A stretch of DNA of 64,000 nt from an uncultured Spirochaetota bacterium (GTDB taxonomy: Bacteria; Spirochaetota; Spirochaetia; JAFGXN01). Below are positions 19,943 through 29,208 of this stretch, piece after piece; positions within the stretch are counted from its first letter, which is position 1, and every line of letters starts with the position of its first letter. A program made the translations under genes and the position numbers. A model generated the notes under the pieces. It was not told the DNA's origin. It saw only the letters and a list, made by a program, of their open reading frames with translations, and did not search any database. Location: NCBI GenBank assembly GCA_944390005.1, contig CALXOJ010000004.1:62001-126000 (forward strand). Direction: 5' to 3'.

Positions 19943-20593
19943 ATGGAGTTTTATACGACGATATCGATTTTATCCTCCGATTTTTCGGAAGTAAAAAAGA
20001 CATTGCGGGAGGCAGAAGAAGCCGGCGCCGCGATGATTCATTGGGATGTGATGGACGGTTGTTTTGTTCCAAATCTGACTTTCGGAGCAAAATTTATTGA
20101 TGATTGCCGCAAACACACCGGTTTGATATTTGATACACATTTAATGATTACTTCACCGCAAACCAAAGTAGCTCCTTTTTTGAATAGTTCCGATATCGTC
20201 ACATTTCATTATGAAGCAATTCCCGCCGGTGCCGAAAATCTGATCAAGGAAATCCATTTAGCCGGCAAAAAAGTCGGTATTTCCATCAACCCCTCAACGG
20301 ATCCGGTTGTCTTGCATCCTTATCTGACGAAATTGGATTTTGTGTTATTAATGGCGGTTGAACCGGGGCGCGGTGGTCAAAAATTGAATGAAAATGTTTA
20401 TGAACGGTTGAAAATTCTTACGGAAATGCGGCGCCAAGCGAACGCTTTATTTTCCATTACTGTCGACGGAGGAGTTGACGGAAATAATGCAACCGCTCTT
20501 CGGCAGAATGGAGCCGATGGGGTTGTCTTGGGAACTTCTTTTGTGAATGCTCACGATAAAAAAAAATTAATTGAGACGGTTTCGGTGATATGA
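19943..20593 (+). CDS. rpe: Ribulose-phosphate 3-epimerase
   Basis: This enzyme interconverts ribulose 5-phosphate and xylulose 5-phosphate in the pentose phosphate pathway. The 216-residue TIM barrel has the family motifs SILSSDF (start), HWDVMDGCFVPNLTFG, HLMI, VEPGRGGQ and TVDGGVDGNNA with the catalytic Asp residues and metal-binding His in place. Alignment with the family sets the start at MEFYTTISILSSDF (19943), which lacks a ribosome site. Its stop overlaps the next gene as ATGA. Confidence 0.95.
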   Translation: MEFYTTISILSSDFSEVKKTLREAEEAGAAMIHWDVMDGCFVPNLTFGAKFIDDCRKHTGLIFDTHLMITSPQTKVAPFLNSSDIVTFHYEAIPAGAENLIKEIHLAGKKVGISINPSTDPVVLHPYLTKLDFVLLMAVEPGRGGQKLNENVYERLKILTEMRRQANALFSITVDGGVDGNNATALRQNGADGVVLGTSFVNAHDKKKLIETVSVI

Positions 20594-21756
20594 GCTCTGT
20601 TGGCAACGGAAAATTGTTGGATAAGGCTGTCAATCTCTTTAAACGGCACCGCTACGCTGAAGCCGTTGATTTAATGACTCCGTATTTGCTGGCATATGGA
20701 GACAGTTATCTCTATTTTAAATTAATGACTTTTTCATCCATTATGATCTATGACTGGAGCGGTGCCGCTGCTTATTTAAAAACGGCTGTTCGCCTTTGCC
20801 GCCGCAGAGATCCGGATTTGCAAATTGCGCAAGCCGTTGTGAAACTAAAAACAGGAGAAACGGCGGAGGCGTACTTAATTCTTTTTGATTTGGAGAGAAA
20901 CAGCAGGTGGGGAGCTTTCTCGAAAGAATTGCTTGAAATTTCCCGCAATACCGAAAATCAACAGGCGCTGACAGAAATTCTGGAGCGATTAATCAAAACA
21001 CGGTTTGCAAAGCTTAACCTCGATGGAAATTACGAGAGGGAGTGGCGGAAACGGGATAGTGATTTGAGGTTGTTTTTTGAAAGAATGCCGTCTCTTCGCA
21101 GTATCATTGCTGCAGGAATGGGAGTCTTCATCATATTCTTATCCGCACTCTTTATTTTTATGTTTTTCTTTAAAAGCGCGCCCGAGAGAGAGTCGGTCTC
21201 TGTGAGAAAAGACGGAGATAATATCAAACTGCAGCAAACAGAACAATTGGTAGTTTACGACAGTGAAACCCGCTATTTATTGAGTGAAGAAGAAATTAGA
21301 AATTCATTTAACAGAATGAAAGACTATTATCGCAACAGAGACGACAATATGACTCAGCGCGAAATCAATCGCCTGAAAGAGTCGAACGCCTCTGTCGATG
21401 TCAAGGATAAAGCTTCGGCTTTCGAACGCCTGCTCACCGATAATCGCAGTGAAAATATCGGAACATTGTTTTCTTATGATGAAGTCTCTCATGATCCGTT
21501 TCTGTATGACAAAACTGTTGTCGTGTGGCGGGGCGCAGCTGCCAATTTGTACGTCACGCCGACGTCGTTGACATTTGATTTGTTAGTCGGTTATGAAAAC
21601 AGAAAATTCTTGGAAGGGACGGTTCCTGTTTTTGTCGATTACGGTGTTAAAATCATCGAAGGCGAACCGTATGAAATCGAAGGCGAGATTACAGTTGACA
21701 GCGACGAACATTTTCGTCTGCATGCACTGTCAATCAGAAGAATTCAAATAAATTGA
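20590..21756 (+). CDS. Single-span membrane protein with helical repeats, function unknown
   Basis: The 388-residue protein has a TPR-like helical N-terminal half (residues ~1-150), a strong membrane segment (about 175-200, MGVFIIFLSALFIFMFFF) and an extracytoplasmic C-terminal part with a beta-rich ending (ANLYVTPTSLTFDLLVGY and after) that could be an OB-like barrel. I recognise no family. It overlaps rpe by ATGA and ends before recA, whose promoter begins within its last codons. Confidence 0.7.
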   Translation: MSSVGNGKLLDKAVNLFKRHRYAEAVDLMTPYLLAYGDSYLYFKLMTFSSIMIYDWSGAAAYLKTAVRLCRRRDPDLQIAQAVVKLKTGETAEAYLILFDLERNSRWGAFSKELLEISRNTENQQALTEILERLIKTRFAKLNLDGNYEREWRKRDSDLRLFFERMPSLRSIIAAGMGVFIIFLSALFIFMFFFKSAPERESVSVRKDGDNIKLQQTEQLVVYDSETRYLLSEEEIRNSFNRMKDYYRNRDDNMTQREINRLKESNASVDVKDKASAFERLLTDNRSENIGTLFSYDEVSHDPFLYDKTVVVWRGAAANLYVTPTSLTFDLLVGYENRKFLEGTVPVFVDYGVKIIEGEPYEIEGEITVDSDEHFRLHALSIRRIQIN

Positions 21757-21781
21757 CGAATTTTTTTCTTTTTCGCATTAA
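21753..21781 (+). promoter_or_regulatory. Candidate recA promoter
   Basis: TTGACG (21753-21758) and CATTAA (21776-21781) are 17 bases apart. The -10 match is moderate. An inverted repeat GCATT-AATA-AATGC (21775-21788) overlaps the -10 box and could be an operator. Confidence 0.45.
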
Positions 21782-21811
21782 TAAATGCAGAGTTATTGAA
21801 AGGAGGGCTTT

Positions 21812-22927
21812 ATGGCCGCATCGACACCGAAAAAAACGTTTATGAGCGCATCAGACTTCGAATCGACCGAAGATCGCCGAAAAGCACTGGAAGCCGCGAA
21901 ATTGCAAATTGAGAAGCAATTCGGCAAAGGATCTTTGATGAAACTGGGGGAAAAACAGGGGATGAATGTGGAAGTTATTCCCTCCGGATCTTTGTTGATT
22001 GATGCTGCATTGGGGGTTGGAGGATATCCGCGCGGACGGATCATTGAGATTTTTGGTCCCGAATCATCCGGAAAAACGACCTTGGCTCTCCATGCTATTG
22101 CCGAGGCGCAAAAAATGGGCGGAATTGCGGCTTTTGTCGACGCCGAACATGCACTTGATCCGGTTTATGCCAAGAATTTGGGTGTTAATACCGATGAGTT
22201 ATGGGTTTCCCAGCCGGATACCGGAGAACAGGCTTTGGAAATTACGGAGTCGTTGGTTCGTTCCGGTGCAGTCGATATTATCGTTGTCGACTCGGTAGCG
22301 GCGCTGACGCCCCAAGCCGAAATTGAAGGCGACATGGGGGACTCTCACATGGGACTGCAGGCGCGGCTGATGAGTCAGGCGTTGCGAAAATTGACAGGTA
22401 TTATCGGAAAATCGGGAACAATTTTGATTTTTATCAACCAAATCCGAATGAAAATCGGCGTGCTGTTCGGCAATCCGGAGACCACGACCGGCGGAAACGC
22501 TTTGAAATTTTATTCCTCTGTTCGTCTCGATGTACGGAAAATCGAAACGATTGCCAAAGGCGACGATGATCCGGTTGGAAACCGTGTGCGCGTTAAAGTT
22601 GTTAAAAACAAAGTAGCGCCGCCGTTCCGCCGAGCCGAATTGGAAATGGAGTTCGGAAAGGGAATTTCCGCAGAAGGCAGTCTTTTGGATGTCGGAGTCA
22701 AATACGATATTATTGAAAAAAGCGGCAGTTGGTATTCGTATAACGGCAACCGCTTGGGACAGGGTCGAGACAACATCAAGGAGTATTTGCGGAATAACCC
22801 GGAAACGGCTGCCGAAATTGAAGAAAAGGTGCGCAAAGTCCTTTTTTCGGTTGACGACACTGCGGATATCAAAGAAGACGAAAAACCGACCGGAACAACG
22901 GTCAAAAAAGGCGGTTTGGAAGCGTAA
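21812..22927 (+). CDS. recA: Recombinase RecA
   Basis: RecA forms filaments on single-stranded DNA for homologous recombination and LexA-type autocleavage. The 371-residue protein has the Walker A motif GPESSGKTT (about residue 78), Walker [11 protein letters not shown], the DNA-binding loop region [19 protein letters not shown] and the [16 protein letters not shown] loop. The start follows a strong AAGGAGGG site (21801-21808). It is followed two bases later by scpA. Confidence 0.98.
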   Translation: MAASTPKKTFMSASDFESTEDRRKALEAAKLQIEKQFGKGSLMKLGEKQGMNVEVIPSGSLLIDAALGVGGYPRGRIIEIFGPESSGKTTLALHAIAEAQKMGGIAAFVDAEHALDPVYAKNLGVNTDELWVSQPDTGEQALEITESLVRSGAVDIIVVDSVAALTPQAEIEGDMGDSHMGLQARLMSQALRKLTGIIGKSGTILIFINQIRMKIGVLFGNPETTTGGNALKFYSSVRLDVRKIETIAKGDDDPVGNRVRVKVVKNKVAPPFRRAELEMEFGKGISAEGSLLDVGVKYDIIEKSGSWYSYNGNRLGQGRDNIKEYLRNNPETAAEIEEKVRKVLFSVDDTADIKEDEKPTGTTVKKGGLEA

Positions 22928-22929
22928 CA

Positions 22930-23694
22930 ATGCGGTCGGAATCTCCCGTTGATTTTAAACTTGAAAAATTCGAAGGACCGCTCGATTTACTGATGATGTT
23001 GATTCGCAACAACGACATCAACATCTATGATATTCCGATAGCCGAAATTACGGAACAGTTTATCGCATTTATCGAACAGGGCGAGCACATCAATCTCGAT
23101 AATCTGACGGAATTTTACGCAATGGCAGCCTCTCTTATCTACATCAAATCGAAGATGCTGCTGCCGGTTGAAGTCGATCTTGATGAAGAATTCGAAGATC
23201 CTCGCCGAGAATTGGTCGAAAAATTGATCGAATATCAGAAATTCCGGAAAATCACTGATATGATGCAGGAACAGATCGGCGGAGAGGAGTGGTTTGTCGA
23301 CCGCAGGCGCCGACAGAAAACCCTTCCGTTTCCTGAGACCAATGAAGATTGGGAAGAGATGGATGTACTCGATTTGTGCCGCATTTTTTCCGGTTTGTTG
23401 AAAAAAGTTCCGTTCAATGTCAATATTTACGAAGATGTGACCGTTGAAGAGAAAGAGACACTCATTGATGAATATCTTCAGACGAAGAAGGAGTTTTTAT
23501 TTACTGATTTGATTAAAAACTACGATTCGGCAATGGAGGTGATCTGTGCGTTTCTGTCTATTTTGATTTACGTCCGTGACCATAAAATCTCACTGATGCA
23601 GAATAAGATGTTCGGTGACATCAAAATCACGGCGTATAAAAAAACGGATTCGGATTCTGTCAAAGGAGGAGATGATGGCGGAAACGGAGACTGA
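22930..23694 (+). CDS. scpA: Segregation and condensation protein A
   Basis: ScpA is the kleisin that bridges SMC heads in the bacterial condensin. The 254-residue protein opens with the family signature (LEKFEGPLDLLMMLIRNNDI, IPIAEITEQFI) and ends in a winged-helix region before an Asp/Gly-rich tail. ATG 22930 is two bases after the recA stop and lacks a clear ribosome site, so it is probably coupled to recA translation. It overlaps scpB by 20 bp. Confidence 0.94.
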   Translation: MRSESPVDFKLEKFEGPLDLLMMLIRNNDINIYDIPIAEITEQFIAFIEQGEHINLDNLTEFYAMAASLIYIKSKMLLPVEVDLDEEFEDPRRELVEKLIEYQKFRKITDMMQEQIGGEEWFVDRRRRQKTLPFPETNEDWEEMDVLDLCRIFSGLLKKVPFNVNIYEDVTVEEKETLIDEYLQTKKEFLFTDLIKNYDSAMEVICAFLSILIYVRDHKISLMQNKMFGDIKITAYKKTDSDSVKGGDDGGNGD

Positions 23695-24238
23695 AAAATT
23701 AAACGAACTTCGGAGCGCGGCCGCCTTAATCGAAGCGGTTTTTTTTCTGGAAACGGATCCGCTGCCTGTCGGAAAATTGGTGCAAATTACCGGCTTATCC
23801 GAAACGACCGTCAATGCAGCGCTTTCGTATTTATCCGATTCCTTAAAAGCGGCCGATCGCGGATTGGAGCTTTCTCAGCTCGGAAGCGGATGGTTTTTGG
23901 TCCCAAAAGCGGAGACGTGGGAAATTCTGAAAGAACGCTACGGAAAGAAAAACGATGACCGCCTTTCCCGCGCCGCTTTGGAAACGCTTTCGATTATCGC
24001 GTATTCCCAGCCGATTACAAAGTCTGAAATTGAAAAGATCCGCGGTGTCTCTGCCGACAACATGATCCGCAGTTTACTGGAAAAAGAGTTGATTGCGGAG
24101 AAGGGACGGCGGAATTCCCCGGGGCGTCCGATGACGTACGGAACGACATTAAAATTTCTGAATGTATTTAAATTAAAAAGCATTGCCGATTTGCCGAAAT
24201 TGAACGAAGTCGAGAAGACGAAATTCGAATTAAATTGA
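23675..24238 (+). CDS. scpB: Segregation and condensation protein B
   Basis: ScpB is the winged-helix partner that dimerises and binds ScpA in the SMC condensin complex. The 187-residue product has two winged-helix domains; RAALETLSIIAYSQPITKSE and the following EIRGV-like turn are typical. Two ATG codons are adjacent; I chose 23675 because AAGGAGGA (23663-23670) is then correctly spaced. Confidence 0.93.
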   Translation: MAETETEKLNELRSAAALIEAVFFLETDPLPVGKLVQITGLSETTVNAALSYLSDSLKAADRGLELSQLGSGWFLVPKAETWEILKERYGKKNDDRLSRAALETLSIIAYSQPITKSEIEKIRGVSADNMIRSLLEKELIAEKGRRNSPGRPMTYGTTLKFLNVFKLKSIADLPKLNEVEKTKFELN

Positions 24239-24239
24239 T

Positions 24240-24971
24240 ATGGAAGAATCCGTTCGTCTGCAAAAATATATCGCTTCATGCGGCGTTCTGTCGCGGCGAA
24301 AGGCGGAAGAGGCAATCATGGCGGGACGAGTGATTCTCAACGGAGTTCGAGTCACCGAACTCGGGGTAAAGGTGAAGGCTTCCGTCGATCGGGTAGAAGT
24401 TGACGGACAGATTTGCAGCCCTCAAAAAAAGAAGATTTATCTTTTGATGAACAAGCCGGAAAAAGTGATTTGCACAAAATCCGATCCTCGGCACCGAAAA
24501 ACCGTTTTTGATCTTCTGCCTCTATCATATCGAAACCTTCACTCTGTCGGTCGTCTTGATTTTATGTCGTGCGGGCTGCTTTTGCTTACCGATGACGGGG
24601 ATTTCACTTATAAAATCACTCATCCATCGCATGAAATCGAAAAAGAATATTTCATTCGCACCGATAAAAAAATCGACGAAAATTTACTAAAAAATTTTAA
24701 AAACGGCTTTTCTATAAATGAAATTTCGTATAGAATAAAGGAGTATAAGATTCTGAAGAGTCCGAACGAGTACACCTTCACATTAACTGAAGGGCGCAAT
24801 CGGGAAATTCGGAATCTGCTGAATACAAATTCAATCGGAGTTAAACTGTTGCAACGGATACGCATCGGCCGCGTAGAACTTGCGAATCTGGAACCGGGGA
24901 GATTTAGATTCCTCTCCGAAGCCGAGGTTGACAGTTTACTGGAAACGGGTGTAAATGATTATAGCCATTGA
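24240..24971 (+). CDS. rluB: Ribosomal RNA pseudouridine synthase, RsuA/RluB family
   Basis: It converts specific rRNA uridines to pseudouridine. The 243-residue protein has an N-terminal S4 RNA-binding domain (RLQKYIASCGVLSRRKAEEA) and a catalytic domain with GRLDFMSCGLLLLTDDG, where the first Asp is the catalytic residue, and a TEGRNREIRNLL motif. RluB, RluE, RluF and RsuA are hard to tell apart by eye; RluB is the likeliest because scpA-scpB-rluB is a common order. Confidence 0.9.
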   Translation: MEESVRLQKYIASCGVLSRRKAEEAIMAGRVILNGVRVTELGVKVKASVDRVEVDGQICSPQKKKIYLLMNKPEKVICTKSDPRHRKTVFDLLPLSYRNLHSVGRLDFMSCGLLLLTDDGDFTYKITHPSHEIEKEYFIRTDKKIDENLLKNFKNGFSINEISYRIKEYKILKSPNEYTFTLTEGRNREIRNLLNTNSIGVKLLQRIRIGRVELANLEPGRFRFLSEAEVDSLLETGVNDYSH

Positions 24972-25608
24972 CGGTCCCGCCGGAGTCGGGAAAAGCACTG
25001 CAGCTCACCGGATTGCAGAACAATTCGGTTTCCAATTTCTCAACAGCGGAAATTTCTACCGCTGCGTCGCATTTTATGCATTAAAAAATAAGATTTCGCC
25101 AGAAGACTCAGCTGCTTTGATTGAGACAGCCGAACATTTGCCTTTAACTCTTCAAAATGGGGTATTCTATGTCGACGGAGAAAATATCGAACCGTATTTG
25201 CATACCCACGAAATTGATGAAATTGTCGCTCCCATTTCTGCCGTCCCCGGGGTAAGAGCTGCCGTCAACGCTTTAATAAGGCGGCTTTACCGAAATACTG
25301 ATTTGGTTTGTGAAGGACGAGATATGACAACCGTCGTTTTTCCGGAAGCCGAAGTGAAGATTTTTTTGGATGCTTCGCCGGAAGTCAGAGCCGACCGTCG
25401 TTTCCGTCAGCACGGAGAAAATGATTACGGTACTGTTTTATCGGCGATTAAGAAGCGGGATCACGTCGACATAAATAAACCAATCGGAAATTTAAAGATT
25501 GCCGATGATGCCTTATATATTGATACATCCGAAATGGATCCCGAGACCGTTTTGAAAAAAATTTTTAACTATATAAATGCCAAAGCAGGAGAAAGAAATG
25601 AATTTTGA
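24955..25608 (+). CDS. cmk: Cytidylate kinase
   Basis: This enzyme phosphorylates CMP and dCMP to diphosphates using ATP. The 217-residue protein has the P-loop GPAGVGKST at residues 7-15, a GRDMTTVVFPEA motif and a KKRDHVDINKPIG motif typical of Cmk. It overlaps rluB by 17 bp and rpsA by 11 bp, giving the conserved cmk-rpsA pair; as I recall these two are fused in T. pallidum, here they are separate frames. Confidence 0.95.
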   Translation: MIIAIDGPAGVGKSTAAHRIAEQFGFQFLNSGNFYRCVAFYALKNKISPEDSAALIETAEHLPLTLQNGVFYVDGENIEPYLHTHEIDEIVAPISAVPGVRAAVNALIRRLYRNTDLVCEGRDMTTVVFPEAEVKIFLDASPEVRADRRFRQHGENDYGTVLSAIKKRDHVDINKPIGNLKIADDALYIDTSEMDPETVLKKIFNYINAKAGERNEF

Positions 25609-27304
25609 CGAAATGATGGAAATGAATTTGGACGATCTGGAAAAGTCTCTGGAGAGTTTCGGAAACGTAACGGAAGGGGCGGTCGTTGACGGAAAAGTTG
25701 TTGAAGTGACCGCTTCAAACGTTTTTCTTGACGTAAACTGCAAATCGGAAGGCATTCTTTCGACTGCCGAATTCGGAGATTCCGTACCGTCTGTCGGAGA
25801 TACGGTTCAGGTTTTCTTGGAGAAGAAGGAGGATAGAGACGGACGTCCGGTTATTTCCAAATCAAAAGCTGACGAACAGCGGATTAAACGTTCGCTGCGC
25901 TCCGCAACGGCTTCTCACGAACCTGTACCCGGAAAATTTGTTAAAGAGGTTCCCGGAGGATTAAGCGTTGATTTGGGAGGTGATGTTTTGGCATTTTGTC
26001 CGAATTCTCAAATTGATATCAACCGTGTTGAAAATCCCTCCGAATGGATCGGAAAAACGGCTCAATTTCTGATTCACCGGAACCCGGAGCGCAAATCGAT
26101 TACCGTTTCCCGTCGTCGTTATCTCGAAGAAGAAATCGAAAAAGCTCGAGAGAATTTTTTTGCGACGGTAAAAGAGGGCGATACGGTGGAAGGAACCGTC
26201 AAAAATTTTACATCTTACGGTGCTTTTGTTGATTTGGGCGGATTTGACGGTCTGCTTCATTTATCGGATATGAGTTGGGGACACGCTAACAGTCCGCGCA
26301 CATACATGAACAAAGGCGATCAGATGAAATTGATTGTCAAAAAAATCGATCCGGAAAACAAAAAGGTCAATCTTTCGTTGAAAGATTTAACGACTGATCC
26401 TTGGACAGATGTCGCCGAAGTCTTTCATCCGGATGATGTTGTGACAGGAAAAATCACAAAGATGACCGACTTCGGAATTTTTGTCGAATTGAAAGAAGGG
26501 GTTGAAGGATTGGCTCACATATCAGAACTCTCATGGACTAAACGGATCAAACACCCGCGGGAACTTTTCAATATCGGCGACGTCATTCAGGTCAAAATTT
26601 TCGCTATCGATCCCGAAAACAGAAAAATTTCTCTTGGCGTCAAACAGCTTTTGCCGAATGTATGGGATACTATTGAAGAGGTCTATCCGATCGGCAGCCG
26701 ATGCAAAGGTATTGTCAAGAAGATCATCACTAACGGCGTTTTTGTTGAGCTGGAAGAGGGCGTTGAAGGATTTCTTCATCCCGACAATGTTTCTTGGACG
26801 CGCAAGAAAATCAATCTTCATGATGAGTTTAAGGTCAATGACGAAATCGAAGTTTTCATTATCGATATAGACAAAGAAAATCGCCGAATTGCGCTCGGTA
26901 TTAAACAGCTGACCGAAGATCCGTGGCAGATTCTGGAAGGGAAATACGGCAACCGCTCCGTTGCTGATTGTATCGTGACGGGTGTGACTGACTTCGGAGT
27001 TTTTGTAAAGATCGGAGATTCCGAATTGGAAGGTTTGATTCCTGTCAGTCAGCTGCCGGATTTTTCAAAGGAAAATCCTAAAGCGGCTTTGGATAAATAT
27101 AAAGAAGGCGACGCTTTAAAAGCCGTTGTGATGAGCATCGATTCAAAAACAAAGCGGATTTCTCTTTCTGTGACCCAGCTGGTGTATAACGAGCACAGAG
27201 CCGAATATTCCAAATATCTCGGCAGCGAAGATTCCGATGAAAAGGCCTCGTTGGGAGATTTCATTCAACTGAAGCAGCAAGGAGCCGATGATGACAAGCA
27301 ATGA
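25598..27304 (+). CDS. rpsA: Ribosomal protein S1
   Basis: S1 binds mRNA on the 30S subunit and helps start translation. The 568-residue protein has six S1 motifs, for example GTVKNFTSYGAFVDLGGF (third) and GKITKMTDFGIFVELKEG (fourth), with the first two more divergent, as is normal. I chose ATG 25598 since a GGAG site lies eight bases upstream; an ATG at 25577 lies further inside cmk. S1 matters for leadered mRNAs, and several neighbours here look leaderless. Confidence 0.96.
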   Translation: MNFDEMMEMNLDDLEKSLESFGNVTEGAVVDGKVVEVTASNVFLDVNCKSEGILSTAEFGDSVPSVGDTVQVFLEKKEDRDGRPVISKSKADEQRIKRSLRSATASHEPVPGKFVKEVPGGLSVDLGGDVLAFCPNSQIDINRVENPSEWIGKTAQFLIHRNPERKSITVSRRRYLEEEIEKARENFFATVKEGDTVEGTVKNFTSYGAFVDLGGFDGLLHLSDMSWGHANSPRTYMNKGDQMKLIVKKIDPENKKVNLSLKDLTTDPWTDVAEVFHPDDVVTGKITKMTDFGIFVELKEGVEGLAHISELSWTKRIKHPRELFNIGDVIQVKIFAIDPENRKISLGVKQLLPNVWDTIEEVYPIGSRCKGIVKKIITNGVFVELEEGVEGFLHPDNVSWTRKKINLHDEFKVNDEIEVFIIDIDKENRRIALGIKQLTEDPWQILEGKYGNRSVADCIVTGVTDFGVFVKIGDSELEGLIPVSQLPDFSKENPKAALDKYKEGDALKAVVMSIDSKTKRISLSVTQLVYNEHRAEYSKYLGSEDSDEKASLGDFIQLKQQGADDDKQ

Positions 27305-28028
27305 GAAATTTTCTACCGCAGACTTCATTTCAGCTTTTTTGGTGCGTTTTAAAATTCCTCTGATTCTTACGGGAGTATTGATTATAGTGGCGTTAATCGG
27401 TGTCGCTGTCAGTGCCGTTGTCATTCAAAATGCAACCGAGGCCAACGCTGCGGTTGCGGAAGAAATTGCGGATGCTTATGCGGAGTGGGTCTCTGCCGGA
27501 GAGGAAGACAAAGCAGAGGCTGAGAGTGTTTTAACGGCAGCAATTGAAAAAGGAAAAGCCGAAAAACAAAGTTCGTATGCTTTTGTCCGCGCTGTTTTGT
27601 GTGAATCTCAAATAGCGGAAACGAAAGGCGATCAGGAAGGAGCGTTAGCTGCTTTATCGGTTTTAAAAGAAATGAAAGCGGTTTCTCTCTATTTGATTCC
27701 GATTGCATTACATCGTGCAGCTGTTTTGGCGGAAGATTTAAAACAACCATCCGAAGCATTGACCTATTACCGTTCTATCGAAAAGAATTATGCCAAATCT
27801 TACTTCAATATGGATCGCGTCTACTATAATATTGCTCGTCTTGAAGAGACTCTTGGCAACACAGATGCAGCCAAAACTGCTTACCGCCTGTTAATCGAAA
27901 CAGCCGGAAATAAAGAGGTTGATTCGTCTTTAGTGTCTGTCGCAAAAGATCGATTGATTTATTTGGAATCGGCAGATCTCGATAATCAGGAAGAAGCTCC
28001 GAATGAAGAGACTGTTGCGGCGGAATAA
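27291..28028 (+). CDS. Membrane-anchored TPR protein
   Basis: The 245-residue protein has one N-terminal membrane segment (about residues 20-45) followed by helical repeats rich in Ala and Glu, resembling YfgM/TolA-like TPR proteins of the envelope. It overlaps rpsA by 14 bp. Of two adjacent ATG codons I chose 27291, better spaced from GGAG at 27281-27284. The function is unknown; YfgM relatives act near the Sec translocon, but similarity here is general. Confidence 0.72.
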   Translation: MTSNEKFSTADFISAFLVRFKIPLILTGVLIIVALIGVAVSAVVIQNATEANAAVAEEIADAYAEWVSAGEEDKAEAESVLTAAIEKGKAEKQSSYAFVRAVLCESQIAETKGDQEGALAALSVLKEMKAVSLYLIPIALHRAAVLAEDLKQPSEALTYYRSIEKNYAKSYFNMDRVYYNIARLEETLGNTDAAKTAYRLLIETAGNKEVDSSLVSVAKDRLIYLESADLDNQEEAPNEETVAAE

Positions 28029-28884
28029 AACCGTTGTTTTTCTTTTTTTCATTCTTGTTGCATGCGGAATTCCCAACGATACGGTGGTTTTTGATCCTCC
28101 GGTCGTTGGGAACCGTATTGAAACCGGTCGTTTAATCGGAGATTTTCAAAATCAAAACAGTGAAGGGCAGTTTTATCAACCAGAATTAAAAGGGTTTAAC
28201 TTTTATTACCGTTTTTTTAATCCGAATTCCACAACGGATGCCAATTATATTCCTACCAGTTCTACTTTGGACGGAGATTTAATCGATCGTTTAACGGCTT
28301 TGGGTGAGCAAAATTTGACTCTTTCAACCGTCAATACTTTAGCGAACACAGATACTTTAAACGGCTATAACGGTTTTTTTAAATTTTTTTCCAAAAATGA
28401 CGGCGGTATTACACTTTTGATAGATACGCTCAATTTGGAAAAACGGCTGACTTTTTCCTTTAATTTCCAAATTACGGATAATGAGATGGATTCACCGTAT
28501 ATTGAGTATGATGCCTATATTTCAGATACGGCGACAGAACGACGGCGAATTTATTTATATAGAAACATTTTTTCAACCACAGAACCTTCTACCGCACGAT
28601 TAAGAACATTTGATGAATCGGCGACAGATTATATTAATACCCATCGATACAGTTTTTTACCAAGCGATAAAGATTTACAAGGAGCCAATTCAGTTGCCGA
28701 TAAGTCCAACACCCAATACTATATCGGAATTTGGTGTCTTGCTCAGGGAGTGACGACTCAGCTGGAAACGCGAGTCAGCGAACCGAGTTTTTTGGGAATG
28801 CGTGAGATTAATATTGAATTTGCATCTATTGATGAATCTGCCGATGTAATTTTTGCTGATAACTATATGGATTATTTTGAATAG
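28003..28884 (+). CDS. Lipoprotein of unknown function
   Basis: The 293-residue product starts with a basic segment and a lipoprotein signal (VVFLFFILVAC; lipidated Cys about residue 21). The rest is polar with aromatic-rich beta-type segments (FNFYYRFFNPN, YIGIWCLAQGV). I recognise no family. It overlaps the preceding TPR gene by 26 bp, so the two are co-transcribed. Confidence 0.7.
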   Translation: MKRLLRRNKTVVFLFFILVACGIPNDTVVFDPPVVGNRIETGRLIGDFQNQNSEGQFYQPELKGFNFYYRFFNPNSTTDANYIPTSSTLDGDLIDRLTALGEQNLTLSTVNTLANTDTLNGYNGFFKFFSKNDGGITLLIDTLNLEKRLTFSFNFQITDNEMDSPYIEYDAYISDTATERRRIYLYRNIFSTTEPSTARLRTFDESATDYINTHRYSFLPSDKDLQGANSVADKSNTQYYIGIWCLAQGVTTQLETRVSEPSFLGMREINIEFASIDESADVIFADNYMDYFE

Positions 28885-28893
28885 GGTGAAAAC

Positions 28894-29187
28894 GTGAACT
28901 TTGTCGATTTTTTATTTATCCTATCAATTTATTTAATGATTTCTGTTATTCTTTCTTTGATATTTTATGGCAGAGGCCAAGTCAAAGCATCGGGCAATTA
29001 TTGGGCCTTATTTTTTACAGCTTTTATTGGCGCTGTTCTTGGCGGAGTTATTTATTTATTGGGAAAAGATTTTTTCCTTTTTTTTACTGATTTGAATCAT
29101 TTTGTAAATATTTATCCGCCGCTGATCGCTTCCTATATAGCAGCGAAGATTTTTTTAAAAGTTTTTAAAGGGAACGGCAGCAACTGA
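28894..29187 (+). CDS. Small three-span membrane protein
   Basis: The 97-residue protein starts at GTG 28894 after an AGGGTGA site. It has three hydrophobic helices (about residues 4-25, 38-60 and 75-90) joined by short polar loops. No family is recognised. It is the last gene of the rpsA-region operon, nine bases after the lipoprotein gene. Confidence 0.6.
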   Translation: MNFVDFLFILSIYLMISVILSLIFYGRGQVKASGNYWALFFTAFIGAVLGGVIYLLGKDFFLFFTDLNHFVNIYPPLIASYIAAKIFLKVFKGNGSN

Positions 29188-29208
29188 AAATTTTCGCCGT
29201 TTTCAGCG

